A DNA stretch of 64,000 nucleotides from Hydnum rufescens UP504 (taxonomy: Eukaryota > Basidiomycota > Agaricomycetes > Cantharellales > Hydnaceae), in the NCBI GenBank assembly GCA_014904985.1, contig MU128929.1:149663-213662 (forward strand), given 5' to 3'. Position numbers and translations under genes: made by a program. Positions within the stretch are counted from its first letter, which is position 1. Each line of letters starts with the position of its first letter. Below are positions 11,236-22,575 of the stretch, one piece after another. The notes under the pieces are model-generated. The model saw only the letters and a program-made list of their open reading frames with translations, was not told the DNA's origin and did no database searches.

Positions 11236-13799
11236 TCAGTGGAAAAATTGGAAATCTAGACGCTTGCTGCCGCGTTCCTTAGTTCTTTCAAGATAATCTC
11301 CTTGTTCCTGACCCACGACAACACGGCAGACAAGATGATCAGGACGGCGCGATTGCGGTGCAAGGCCAAAAAAAAAACCGACCTCGGGTGACAATGCCTC
11401 CCACTGTGCCCTCTTGTACTTGTTGCGTTGTATGTAATACAGCTTGATGAGGGGGAAGAGTATCAGATTCATGGCGCATATACCAATAAGTACGCGGTTT
11501 CCTCGTCGATCTGGAGACCCCGTGAGCTGCAGTTCAATCGCGCCGAAGGGAACGCTCTTACAAAGAGGGGCGTCATCTTTCCTGTATATATATGCGCCAA
11601 TAATACCAGACCCCTGGACCGTCATATTATACTGACGGAAAACCGCACTGCCGGTGAGTCTAGATCTCAGCCTACGGATTAAGAGATGGACCTACGAGCG
11701 AAGACCCAACAGTACGCGTGCGCACGCTCCCGGCATTCATAGATACCCATGACACGAGAATCGCATGCACGTACGGACTGCCCAGCAGCACCGTAGTCAC
11801 TGCAAAATACGCCCATGGCCGATGTGGTGGCAGGTAGTACAGTGCAATGAGGCATGGCATTATCCACAGATTCTGGAGAGACGCCACGAAAGAGCGTTCA
11901 TTGGCTGCCTCGGAGAGAGTAGCGACAGCAATAAGGGTTAAAATAGCTAAGACCAAATTCGGGATCGATAGCAAATTCGTGGTTACCGTCGAGAAGCCTA
12001 ATTCACGGAAGGCGAGGGTAAGATACGTCTGAATCGGGATTTGGGGCAATTGAAACACCAATCCGACCTGTCGATCACGTACACCTAGTCAGTTCCTTCC
12101 CGCTTGTGCAATGAATGATGTATAGACTAACAGCGTAAAGAGGCCATAGATCAAAGTCACAGAATGACTCCCACAGCATCTTCAGTGAAATTGCTTGTCG
12201 ATTGTGCATTAAGCCCTCTTCGTTTTCCGAGGAAATATCTACGTTAGAGGGGAGAAATGAAGAGAGGAGAATGCTGCTCACTTCCGGGATCATCCCGTAG
12301 AATGCGATTCGTCATAATGATTTCTTCGCGATCCGTGTACCATCCTTTGGGCCTGAACCAGGTTTTGGAAGCAGTTGGACACGGGAGGCATGTTGAAAAA
12401 GGTAATGAAGCCGACGACAAATGTGATGAGTGCTTCGATAAGGAACAGCCAGCGCCATCCAGCATGGCCTCCACACCATTGAGTTGAAGGAGACCGATAG
12501 CAAGGAAGCCAGCAAAAATATTGACAGAGTAGTTACATCTGTGGAAGCAACCAAGTCAATGGATGACCGTGGTTCGACCGAGCATTGGAGCATTGCCGTA
12601 CGTGTAGAAAAGAGCAAGCCTCATCGACAGTTCCGACTTCTTATAAAAATACGACATGTACAAAATCACGTCCTTTACATTACGACCATGTAAGCGGGAG
12701 CTATGTGTAGGAAAGAAAACTTGAACTTACAGGGATAAAGCCACCCTGGCAAAGCCCAACGAGGAAGCGTGTTGCAAGAAACGAACTCCTCCCACTCAAC
12801 CAGAACTGAGAGCCGGCGACGATAGACCATACACACCTAGAAGATAGGGTTGACCGATGGAAGAATCTATTCATGCATTGCCACTTACATCTGCATAGGA
12901 ATCCATCTGATAGTGCAATGAATATTAGCGTGGTGCATGCTAGGAATGGAAACTAGGACGCACCGATCCGGACCGATCTTTTTGGAAATAAGCTGCGAGG
13001 GAAGCTCGGCAATAAGAAATCCAGCCTTCGCCAGGGAATTTCCCATGTTGAAATCATTCGTCGTAAGCTTTAAATCTTTGAGGAAGTTGGCTGAATTGGC
13101 TTGTAATATATTCCCTCGATCCAGATCCAACGCAAGGAACCTGCAAGTAATAGTGAGTATACATTCAAAGGTAGATGGGGAGCTGGCTCATTCGAACATG
13201 ACTATAAAAATAGTCAGGTCAGTACAACGAGGAATGATAGCATCCAATCTCACCAATCATCCACTGGAAGACACTAGGTGTCAGAGGGGGCATTACGGGA
13301 GAAATATATAGCCTGGAATACACACTAGCATGACGCGCAGGTCGGTTTTCCGGACAACGGCTTCTCTTCGCGGAAGGTCCATCGGGCCAACGGATCAACC
13401 CGATGTAGATTCTCGTAGTCCGCCCTTGGGGGAGGCGTAAACATATGCACTAACCTTCTCGAAGGCATACGGCAGAGCTTACCTAGGAGCATAATGGGGG
13501 GCCAAATTATCATCGTCATAGACAGACGGTCGTGTTGCGATAGCATCCCAGTCGACTATATCTTTCCTCCTCTTAAATAGATCCAGCCAGCCCCACCTCT
13601 TTTCTTCTTCCCCATCGGCGAGGGGAGGGACGTGCAACCCAATGTTGACCTTGATGCCATCGACATAGAGGGACCGTGCACTGGACTGAGAAGAAGCATA
13701 CGGAACCTCGACGTACACAAGACCATCATGTTTCGAGTCTGATAAAGGGGCTGGCGCAAGGCTTCGCCCAGCACTTTCGAGACTAGGGGTTTTGCTCAT
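11236..13799 (-). pseudogene. MFS allantoate/vitamin permease-type gene (ACS/Dal5-like), right arm, broken
   Basis: This is the inverted partner of the gene at 8057-10640. It starts MSKTPSLESAGRSL and keeps the Trp codon that is a stop in the left arm. The first exon runs through WLDLFKRRKD to HYAPR. Compared with the left arm it lacks one base near 13367, so the EEK segment shifts frame. It has an extra C near 12389 (CTCCC against CTCC) that shifts frame before the WFRPKGWYTDREEI block. The C-terminal exons (NAGSVRTRTVGSSLVG, KDDAPLCKS, SKRLDFQFFH) are clear. As each arm is damaged at different sites, neither is likely to be functional unless some lesions are sequencing indels. Confidence 0.8.
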
Positions 13800-14026
13800 G
13801 GTGACCGATGTAGATAGACCACCAAACAAAAAGCTTGGGAGGCCGAGAGGGCCCAAAAGATTAGTTTCCCAGGTATTTATTCTTCCCCGCGGAATGGGAT
13901 CATATTCATCATGTTATCGCGTGGCGATCGAAGCAGAATAACTACGTGCTTCTCATACTTAGATGGCGACATGTGCTACGGAAGCAAACGGGGCGTCGGG
14001 CGGAGCCGGCACCACGCTTAGGGACT

Positions 14027-15020
14027 CTAGTGATACATGAGAGGACCAGCAACCTCTGAGCGCTTTCCATCGCCCAACAGGAGGGCAATTATCTGGAGAG
14101 CAAAATCGAACGAAGAGCCTGCAATGGGTGTAATTCATTATGAAGGATATGCGAGAAATCCGATTCGCGATTCCTTACCAGGACCACGACTGTTAGCAAG
14201 TCAGGGACAATCAGTACTCACAGCATATCTAAGGATCGCGCAATGTCACACCTCGTCACGAGAGATCCGGATACAACGACCTGGTCTTCCGAGTAGTCAA
14301 AGCCTTCCCAAAAGTCAGACGCACGTGGATCCACATATACTTGAGAAAGTACATACTTTTCTCAAGCTGCTCTCGAACACTTGGGTGGGAAGTGAGAGGC
14401 TGACGTGGGAGGCCTGAGGTCAGGGCGGTTAGAGTTCCTAATAATCCTCAAATGGTAAATCCAGGACTTTATGATATTTGGCGACGATCTCACCGGCACA
14501 TATCATTCCAACAATTTTATTTTTCCCGATGTAAGCGCGTACGAGGTCTTGGACAATTATGTTCTGGGATAACGTCTTTGCACCCTCCATCCCCCCAGGA
14601 ATAACCAGTACGTCATAGGAAAGCTATTTGCAATGCATCAGTATTGAGATGGTTCATAGAACAGGGCTGCATGGACCGTACTCGAGCGTTATCTTCGATC
14701 TCGTGGAAGTTGACATCCGGCACCACTCGAAGTCCTCGAGAGCAAGTGGCAAATTCAGCTGTGATGAAAGAGGTAGCACCCACGAACGCAGAGGTTGGCT
14801 TAATCCCTGCGCGAACGAAGAGATCATATCTATCCGGTCAAGTGTGGAGTACACTATGCATAAGTAACACGCGTTGGATCCCTTGGAAATTAGCAACAAA
14901 CGGAACGGTTCTGTAGGACCAGGTAGATCAGTGTTGTCTTCAAAGCATGCGATTGTGTACCTACAGTTCGATTTCTTCTGTCCCATCGGCAACAAGAATA
15001 AGAGCGGTCTTATCTGGCAT
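14027..15020 (-). CDS. DJ-1/PARK7-family protein, eight exons including 9-nt and 11-nt microexons
   Basis: The predicted product is 192 aa, close to human DJ-1 (189 aa). The family covers glyoxalase/deglycase-like and redox-chaperone activities in cytosol and mitochondria. Exons: 15020-14965, 14910-14902, 14829-14682, 14623-14494, 14437-14357, 14303-14252, 14189-14179 and 14118-14027. The second exon is only 9 nt and the seventh 11 nt; both are needed to give EIELTVPYDLFVRAGI and LVTSRGPGSSFDF. Signature features are KTALILVADGTEEIE, YDVLVIPGGMEGAKTL, the nucleophile elbow MICAG with Cys113 (codon 14500-14498), LTSHPSVREQLEK, YSEDQVVVSG and TSRGPG, ending EVAGPLM. The conserved Glu of the DJ-1 active site is present in TEEIE. 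All introns are GT-AG, 53-72 nt. No lesion was found, in contrast to the MFS copies next door. The gene is divergent from the gene at 15410. Confidence 0.9.
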
Positions 15021-15409
15021 GATGGGAGGGTCCGGCTCTTGCCGTACAAATCAATCCATGACAGGAACCGATGCAGCGCCTACAGAACCAGTCGCAGCCC
15101 CCTCCAAATTGGCACGGTCGCCTGGCACTTCGAATGAACCCGCAAACTTCTCTACCGGGCTGAAGATAGCAACGTACTGTACCGTGCGCATTCATCGCTT
15201 GGAATCATACAACGACTCCATCTAAGTCTCATAGGTATTTCTTACACTCGGCCTTGCTGCCCCCCTCATTCTGGTCCGGAGAAGGTCTCGAACTCTTGCA
15301 GCTCTGGAATCCCCCACTCGTGCTCTGCATAGTGGACCATCGCCCTCTGCACTTCTCAGAACACGAATGTCCCTTCCCCTCCGCAACATCCAATCACTGC
15401 TGTCCACGA

Positions 15410-15962
15410 ATGCCCCCGTTCATGTTTCTCCGCCTGCGAAGCGAAGGAAAAAGCCCACGTGCCGCTCTAGATGCAATTAAACACGCTTTCGCTGCTCTCT
15501 TCACTGCTACTGGGCTAGTAACAGCTGCTGCTGGGACCTCTTACTTCGCATTCAAATGGACAACAGGGATAAGTGATGTACGTTTCTTCACATACTCCGC
15601 GATGGTTTACACCACTCACAAATAGTTTCGACTCAAAATTGGCATATCGTTAATTGCAGATTCATGAATTTACCCAGTTCATGCGCAAGGCAGTCGCAAA
15701 CACCGTGCCACCTCGTCTTAATTCACGCTTGAATGCACCCGATGCACCCCCCCACGATCTTCCCATGCATTCCGGAGATAATAGAGTGCCGGTTAATTCT
15801 AACTCCCAAATGGAGAGACGGCTGCAAGCTGCGTACGAGGCGGGAGGGATGACCAAATGGTATGAGCAAGTTCTGGTGGAATTCGAGCGTGAATGGGAGG
15901 GACAGACCACCGATTCCGAGGGTACAACTGTGTACAAGGCCGAGTTGAACAACAACAAATAA
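15410..15962 (+). CDS. Small hypothetical membrane-anchored protein
   Basis: Two exons (15410-15577 and 15660-15962) join in frame through an 82-nt intron with donor GTACGT and acceptor TTGCAG, giving about 156 aa. The start is the ATG beginning MPPFMFLRLRSEG; an ATG four codons later is also possible. Residues about 24-45 (AALFTATGLVTAAAGTSYFAF) form one hydrophobic helix. The rest is soluble and charged, including IHEFTQFMRKAVANTV and a Glu-rich end around YEQVLVEFEREWEG. The family was not recognised. It could be a mitochondrial inner-membrane or ER tail protein; this is only a guess from the single helix and basic N-terminus. Confidence 0.55.
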
Positions 15963-16869
15963 CTGGATTTTCTGCACACAACACGATCACTCCCGAGAAC
16001 GACTACTAATTATTCAGTCAAAAATCATCGAGGACGAAAGAGGATCAAACAATTTTGTGGATGCTTGAGGGAGTAATCCTATCAGTGGTCTCTCCTGGAT
16101 CGGTTGATCACGAGGAGCGTGCTGAGCCTTCTGAACGATCATTGCCCTCGCCCCAGCTAATAGTTGGACAGTGCCCCCAAGGACTAGGGGCCACATATGG
16201 GCGACAATGTCCTGTAGATCCATCTTCTTCAGCCTTGTATTAAATTTCCAAGCCTCGTGATCTGGCGGATTGATGGTTGTGCGATACAAGAATACACATT
16301 TCGTGGTTGAGGCACGGGGCAGGAGGGCTTCTGCTTCCGCTCTGTTTGGTTGTTTCTTCGCGGCTTGCTGCTCCTGTCAGCCCGGACCTCTGTGAGCTTC
16401 AGGGTAGGGGCGCCTTGGTTCACTGATTTTAGCCAAAAACTTGTGTACAAATTCACTCATTTGGGGGGTAAAATTGACCTCGAACATCGTAGCATTTGTA
16501 AGGCCTATAGCTGATACAGTACAAAACAGAAGCCCTTGATTCTGATGCACCATACACTTGAGAAATAGCACGCAGGCGCTTTGAGGACCTCCCCAGTATC
16601 ATTTTCGTGGTCTGTCCGTGGGACATGACCTTTTCTGGTGACAAATTTCCACTGATCCCATCTTCGGTTTCTGGAACCCCCAGATACCACCTCACCATGG
16701 CTCGCAGGGATCCTCCGGAATAGTTCCTTCCGCCTCTTTCTCCTCCCTGCATATCTGCGATTGATGGAGTAGTTATGCTAAGAGTCGGGCCGGGTGCCAG
16801 ATTTTCACGTGAATACATGAATAGACATCGAAGAGTCTATGAAGGAAACCATCGTAAAATTAGCGCGCG
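15963..16869. other. Intergenic, no gene recognised
   Basis: The longest frame is minus 16818-16453 (about 121 codons), without a recognisable domain or convincing introns. It is probably non-coding sequence downstream of the small membrane protein. Confidence 0.35.
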
Positions 16870-17350
16870 TCAACCGTTGAGGCCTCCTTTTCAGCGACCT
16901 ATGGGGTGATACCCGAAGCAACACTGGGTGCGGCCGTTCCCTTCTCTTCATCCCCCTCACCCGCCTTGGGATTCGTGTAGAAGATAAGGAGGGCTATTGC
17001 CTCCACAAGCAGGAACGCCAAGATGAACCAGAAGCCGTCGGCAATGCCCCTATATCCTGGTACGCGTCCCTTCACGATCTGCTTGGCGTTTTCTGAGACG
17101 CGATGGAGGCGAGGATCGCAGCCGACAGAACCCTGCAATGCGCAGTTGAACATCGCACCAACGATACCGGCGATTTCGGGCGGTGTGCTGACGCGGAATG
17201 ATTGAAGGTGAGCGAGCACAGGTCGATGCACGCAGGAATAATCTCACCTCGTGAACTATTGTGATGTTAGCGTTGGTGTAGAGGTCCATGTTTCTGATCG
17301 TCCGGATGAGAAAGGCAGGGACAATATATGACCAATACCGCGTCGTGTCC
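16870..17350 (-). pseudogene. C-terminal fragment of a DHA2 MFS exporter
   Basis: The minus strand gives RYWSYIVPAFLIRTIRN and LYTNANITIVHE, an intron, then TPPEIAGIVGAMFNCALQGS, a frame change, and KQIVKGRVPGYRGIADGFWF, ending in an acidic tail. This matches the last two exons of the intact gene at 2536-4531 almost residue for residue. No upstream exons are present before about 17350. The ALGIAIIASI part of the penultimate helix is shortened and out of frame (a few bases missing near 17112). It is a truncated paralogue, about 14 kb from its relative and on the same strand. Confidence 0.8.
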
Positions 17351-18113
17351 AGTTTCTCATCTTGAATACTCGCGTCTGCGCTTTACAACCCATACCTGAA
17401 AGCTGTCGCCTATGCTCCTGAAATTGCAGGAGTCCCTTGGGGACGACACTGGAGCTGGTCTGGCAATTCACTCATCGTGGTTACTTGACGCGGTCACGAG
17501 TAGTGTCACGGGTGAGACGCTTTTCTATTGCACAATCAATTCTATCGATATGACTATTGCTGTGTTTCTGTTGTTGCTTGAATACCGCTGCATGTAAGAA
17601 CGTAGGAAACAATCAAAGAGTCAGAGTTTAAATTTTATTTCTGATCGACTGTGGTCCCAACCCACACCTCAGTCGGTGTGAATGCGACGATAGAGGGTGA
17701 TAATACACTGCAAATTTAAGCATTCACGAGACTGGCATAAGAGCAGGAGGGATGATGACGAAGGATGGAGATTGGTGACGTGGGAGAGTCTGGGGCCCAG
17801 TGTGATGCAACGGGTGGATATAGTACTGATCTACACATCTGAATGATTCGGTTGGAAAGAAATTAATATGCCCATTACTTGGAAGAATAGTCGTCGCCAT
17901 CATGTTGACGGTTGTGGAAATAGATCGACGCCTTTGCATCCTTCGGGCTGGCAGCCATGGTTCGAGTTCAGCTGTACCAAGGCGTCACCATTCAAGCCAA
18001 ACAATGGAAACTTGGAAACTAAGTCTGGCTGAAATTCAAACGTTTCCGGAGACAGCCGCAATCAAATATGTTCCCGCCACTGTATACAGTCTTGATACGC
18101 GACTTCGTTGGCT
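17351..18113. other. Intergenic, no gene recognised
   Basis: This stretch separates the MFS fragment from the SET-domain gene. Only short frames occur. The right end acts as the 5' flank of the SET gene. Confidence 0.35.
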
Positions 18114-19370
18114 ATGTCGGTCACGGCGGGGGCGGAGAGTAAGAACGAGGACTTCCGGTGGCAGCTTGGGAGTCTAGGCTTTGAACTGTCTCCTGCGAGT
18201 GATTCGTCCCTGCCATGTTCTGCGTGTGTGCGATTGGGAGTGTTCGCCCGATGGAGATCAGACCATCACCAACTTTCGTCCGCTAAAACCCCCAGGGGCG
18301 GCGGTCCTTGGTTATCGAGTTGCCGATGCGGGGTCTGGAAAAGGAATGGGGGTTTTCGCGTTGAAGTCCTTCGAAGTTGGCGAGTTGGTGCTCACCGAGG
18401 CCCCATTAGTCATCTATCCTCGAGATCCTGGGGATCTGGATTCGGATGCCATGTTTGATCACTTGTTTGCTTCAATGAATGCAGCTGACCAGAAAGTGGT
18501 GATGGCGATGGCCAATTGCAAAGGCTCAGACATGTCTCCATTCGAAGGCATCTTAAAAACAAATGTGCTTGGAATCTCGTTGCCTGGTGGTAGAGAGGGT
18601 GTGCCAGATGGATACGCTGGTCTCTTTCCAGTCATGGGGCGCATTAATCACAGGTCAGCCTTCGTTTTATAGTTTTGGATCGGCGATCTTATGATTTACT
18701 TGGTAGCTGCTGCCCAAGCGTGGTTCTTCGTTTCGATTGGGAGACGTTTGCTCTCGAGATACGTGCGGTCCGGCCCATTGCGTCGGGAAGCGAGATAACT
18801 GGCAGCTACGTCCAAGACTATGGTTCGCGAGCAATTCGACAAGCTCGACTCCAAGCCTCCCACAATTTCGTATGCATGTGTACGGAGGCATGCGGCCTCC
18901 CCCCCGATCGTTCCTTGTTGAGCGACGTACGCCGGACACGTCTTGCTACTTGGACCCAAGACCATCTCACCTTCGAGTCCTGGGCGTCAAATATGGGGCT
19001 TCCTGACGATCTTTTCGTGCGAGAAAACCGGGAGGCCATTCGCTTGATTGACCTAGAGAACTTCCAAATCGATTCCCTTGTGTTCCTCGCGAATCTCGCC
19101 CAGGGATACGCTGCCCTGAAAGACCCGGAGAATTACAAAATCTGGGCAGCCAAGGCTCGAGATATGGCGATAGCGCTTCTAGGTCCCCAAGATCCAGCGG
19201 TCTTGGCCTATACGAAGGGATTGGAGGATTGCACACAAGATAAGTCGTGGGGTCGACGCGGGGAGTATCGTGAAGTGGCAGACCTTAAATTCGAAAGACG
19301 TTATGGATCGAGGCTTCGATGCGTATCAATCATGGGAGGATATAATGAGGGAGTTGCAGGAGGCCGATGA
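18114..19370 (+). CDS. SET-domain protein (SMYD/SET5-like fungal family)
   Basis: This is a likely protein-lysine methyltransferase or SET-fold protein. The SET core is visible as GSGKGMGVFALKSFEVGEL, EAPLVIYPRD, GLFPVMGRINHSCCPS (after a 53-nt intron at 18654-18706), LEIRAVRPIASGSEITGSY and a post-SET Cys cluster VCMCTEACGLPP. The RINHSC motif and the ITxSY motif are the AdoMet/lysine-channel signature. A helical C-terminal region (LENFQIDSLVFLANLAQGY, WAAKARDMAIALLG) resembles the TPR-like tail of SMYD-type proteins. The proposed start MSVTAGAESKNEDF lies in a different frame from the SET core. A very short intron near 18230-18265 or an indel is needed to join them, so the N-terminus is uncertain. 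The lack of an obvious MYND finger argues against a classic SMYD. Confidence 0.8.
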
Positions 19371-19373
19371 ATT

Positions 19374-19562
19374 ATGAGGTCCTACATCTCGTCTTTCCTG
19401 ATATTCGGTCTCTTGGCATTCTTGGTTATTTCGCCTCATGTAGTGTACTCGTCGGCGACCCCAGAACTTGACAGGGTTAGACCTTGGATCGATCGCCTAT
19501 CAACATCTCTTGTTTGTCGTCGTCGAAGGCAACCACTCGCAGACATGAGGATATGGGGTTGA
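19374..19562 (+). other. Possible small secreted ORF
   Basis: The ATG lies three bases after the SET stop codon. The frame encodes 62 residues beginning MRSYISSFLIFGLLAFLVIS, a signal-peptide-like hydrophobic stretch with a plausible cleavage after YSSA. The rest is unremarkable. It could be the start of the orphan sequence whose duplicated part follows at 19578, or chance. Confidence 0.25.
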
Positions 19563-19577
19563 AATTTTCTGTGTGCG

Positions 19578-19815
19578 GCCCCACTCAGCGGATTTTGAAA
19601 TGCAATACGGGGTGAGTGGCAGTTCCAGCGGTCACTGCAATGGCGACAAGTGCTCCGACGATGCTCAACTGGGATAGCACTTGCCCATTCGGACAATATA
19701 TGCTGTTCTTCACTGATCAAAGGTTCCATCTCGGTTGATGTGGAGCTCAGGATTCGCGGCCCCAGCATTGAGGCCAAGGCAGACCACAGAACATTTCTAT
19801 TCCGTAACATTGTCC
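19578..19815 (+). repeat. Diverged copy of an orphan segment also found at 39361-39640
   Basis: This ~240 bp stretch aligns to the reverse complement of 39361-39640. Shared blocks include GTGGCAGTTCCAGCGGTCAC and a central stretch around TTGGGACAATATA. One frame reads VAVPAVTAMATSAPT here and VAVPAVTAIVTSTLM in the other copy, a possible membrane helix. A second frame reads VELRIRGPSIEAK here and VEFRVRGPKIDAK there, suggesting two exons of one former gene. Stops interrupt both. The family is not recognised. Confidence 0.6.
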
Positions 19816-20116
19816 AGAAAAGGAATCGCTAGCACAGCCTTCAAATTACTCAATTTGAGTTGTGGTCCTCGAAAATTTGGCCGTCACTTTTGTGGTGCGC
19901 AGCACTACTCTTGGCGTTGGGGGATTTCCAGGGAGATGTTTCAGGGAATGAGGGTCGCCATCCATGCCCAAAAGATAGTAATCATCTTAGCACCTTGCCT
20001 GCTTGCACGTCCTAATCGCTCGGCAGTCGGCCTGGCATTTTTACACTCTTTCTTTCCCCCATAAATACCCCATCCTGCTTCTTCTCCTCTAATTTTCCCT
20101 GTGTCTAATCTTCCCT

Positions 20117-22296
20117 ATGTCTGCTCCTCCATATCCCGTCCCACGCGCGAACTGCATTGCAAGACGTATCCATGGTTGGAGCTGGCAGGCGTTTCCTATA
20201 GGTATGGGCACAGGTGCGTCGCCCGGTTTTATTACTGGAAACCATCCCGAGGCTCCATCAAACCAGGCGCCGTATTTCTTACTCTGGCTGGCCTCCACGA
20301 CCACCCATCATGGGTAACTCATCTCGAGGTTTGCCCCCTCATGATCATTTTCGCACACTTGTAAATCCGATATTACCGTCTGACAGATATTCTTCTACTT
20401 CCTAAACATGGCCCTTTTCCTCCTCAACGTCATCACTATGGCGCTTCAGTTCTTCAGTTCGTCTTTTCCTTCTCCGGTGCCTGCGCTACCTGTTTATAAC
20501 ATTGGTTTCTAGTGTATGGTCAACAATTCAAGCGATTAATTTTGGATCCAACAAAAGGCATCTTCGTCCCACTCGTTGCCCTCTCCTTTGCGACCATTCT
20601 CATTGGGACGATCAATTACGGGGTACCGAATAAGCATATCCGCCCCAATACTATATATGCACTATTTTGGTAACTGTGTTCCCTCTCGCTCTGGGGCTCC
20701 GAATCTAATGTGCAGTCTTCAGGGTCTATGTTGTCCTGTCCTTGATGATATGCACACCGATGCTGATGCTGTGGTAAAAATATTTGTGAATGTGTGCTCT
20801 GAATTTGTACTGATTCGTCCCCCGTAGGTTCAACCGACCCCACGACATCAAAGAATTCACGCCTGCCTACGCTTTCCTCATCTTTCCAATGATGCTCGTC
20901 GGTGTTGTTGCGTTGAATGTGTTGAAGGTTCTTGCAAGAAATGATCCTCGAGCCGTCGGAGTTTTGCTTGTCGGATACTTCTTCCAAGGAATTGGGTCGT
21001 TCATTACGTCCGTGGTCTGCGTTCGCCAACTAAGTGCGGCAAGCACTAATTGTGCATATTGTCTCAGATTCTTCTATCTGAATCTGTATGTCCTTCGAGT
21101 CATGACTGTAGGTGCCAAAAGTCTTTGAAAATCACCTCTGAAATTGAACGAAGAGGGTTAGACTGGCTTCCTTGAAGGTCACCAAGCAAACGGCGCCTTT
21201 GTGGCATGTGGCCCGCCGGGCTTCACGGCTCTTGCCCTAATCAAGCTAGGCGATGCAGCTCGAGAGATGTACGCTTGGCAACCAATCGAAAATGACCCCC
21301 CAGCTTATTCTTGCGTGCGCCAGACTTCCCGAATTCGGGTTGGTGTCGTCATTGGCAGGGGAAATTTGGTGGTCAGTTAGCATTCTGGGTGCGATTCTGC
21401 TCTTCGGGCTCTCAGTGTTTTTCTTCGTGTTCGCGGTCAGCTATGTCTATCGATTATTCCACCCTAACATTCAGCTGATGGTGTCTTCTGTCTAGGTGCT
21501 ACCCTACTGGTTCAAACTTCAGTTCAGTATTCCCGCTACCTTGCGGCGAACATAACGCTCATGATCTATCGAACTCTTTCACTCGTTTAGCAAACATTTG
21601 GAACAAATTCTTGGATGTAAGGCACAGATTGTGGGATGGTGTGCGCAACTATCTGATCTTATCTCTCCTAGGCTGGGCTCTCACCTTCCCTAATGGTGAG
21701 CCGATCATTCCACGGTTCCCTGCACACATAGCACTAACATGATCTCTCAGTTGGTTGGATCACTACCATGAAGTCAGCATACATCTAGTAGAAAGGCTTT
21801 GATCAGAGCCGCAATTTAATTGACTAACGTTTGTAAAGGCTTTTGGGCGACGTCTTCCAAATCCGCATACTGTGGACCCTTCATTTAATCATGACTATTC
21901 TCATGTGCACTGCGTGGGCTATTCTCATGTCTCTTACCAGTACGCATCTATATTTCTTCACGTCTATCCATGTCGCAATCCTAACCCGGATTTTCTTTCC
22001 CATGCTCTTCCCTAGTAATCGCATTCTGGAGGGGCAAGATCTTCATGTCCCACGATCCGGATGTCGCGCGCGATTGTCATGTCGAAATTGATACTGGAGG
22101 CCCCTTCGGCGCAAATAGACAGTCGAGCTCAACATTTCATTCCCATGGGCAATGCGCGACTGCGACGGGTATGACGCTAGACACCGTGGATCTTGAGAAG
22201 GGTCATTGCCACGGTGACGTTGGATCTGTTGACGGGTATTACGCCAGCCAAGGCCGGCATGACATCGATCGACCTGTACCGGCGGTACGAACCTAG
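20117..22296 (+). CDS. TDT/SLAC1-family transporter (malic acid / sulfite efflux type)
   Basis: The protein has the tellurite-resistance/dicarboxylate (TDT) fold of about ten helices, in the plasma membrane. Fungal members export sulfite (Ssu1) or move C4-dicarboxylates (Mae1); which applies here is unknown. The N-terminus reads MSAPPYPVPRANCIARRI and leads to WSWQAFPIGMGTGAVFLTLA across an intron, the signature first helix of the family. Further segments are IFFYFLNMALFLLNVITMAL, DPTKGIFVPLVALSFAT, AVGVLLVGYFFQGIGSFIT, FFYLNLYVLRVMT, EIWWSVSILGAILLFG and ALTFPNVGWITTMKALGD. A hydrophilic His-rich tail follows AFWRGKIFM. About a dozen short introns are required. Exons examined join in phase, although the region 21250-21620 was not resolved fully. 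Confidence 0.8.
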
Positions 22297-22575
22297 ACCT
22301 ACCATCTTGGGCACCATGCTCTTTGCTTGGCTCTGTGCTTGCTCTTTATCATTTGAAGGTTGGCCTGGTGCCATCCCCCAAAGGGGTACAGTATGCCTTC
22401 GCTAGTTGCACCTCCTGCCTCTGTACATTTTTCATTCTATTCATTCCAGCTCTCCTCGATCTGTGCATATCACACCCATATTCTTTGTGCAGTATAGAGA
22501 TATTTTGGGTACTGGGATACTGCTTTACCTGATACTATTACCCTCCATTTCGCATCTAATCCCTGATTATCCCAA

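Larger units (their letters stand above)
7990..13865. repeat. Large imperfect palindrome (inverted duplication, ~2.6 kb arms)
   Basis: The plus-strand sequence at about 7990-10650 recurs as the reverse complement at about 13865-11230. Sampled stretches (for example 8740-9080 against 13130-12780) appear well over 90 percent identical, and most differences are transitions. Each arm carries the same multi-exon MFS gene. The arms point their 3' ends at each other across a ~595 bp unique spacer. Both gene copies are broken, but at different positions, so the lesions arose after duplication. Confidence 0.85.

Noticed and set aside
22177..22374. Minus-strand open frame opposite the TDT transporter tail, considered as a separate small gene
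   Set aside because: It overlaps the C-terminal coding exon of the transporter on the other strand, has no domain and no intron support; it is most likely a shadow frame.
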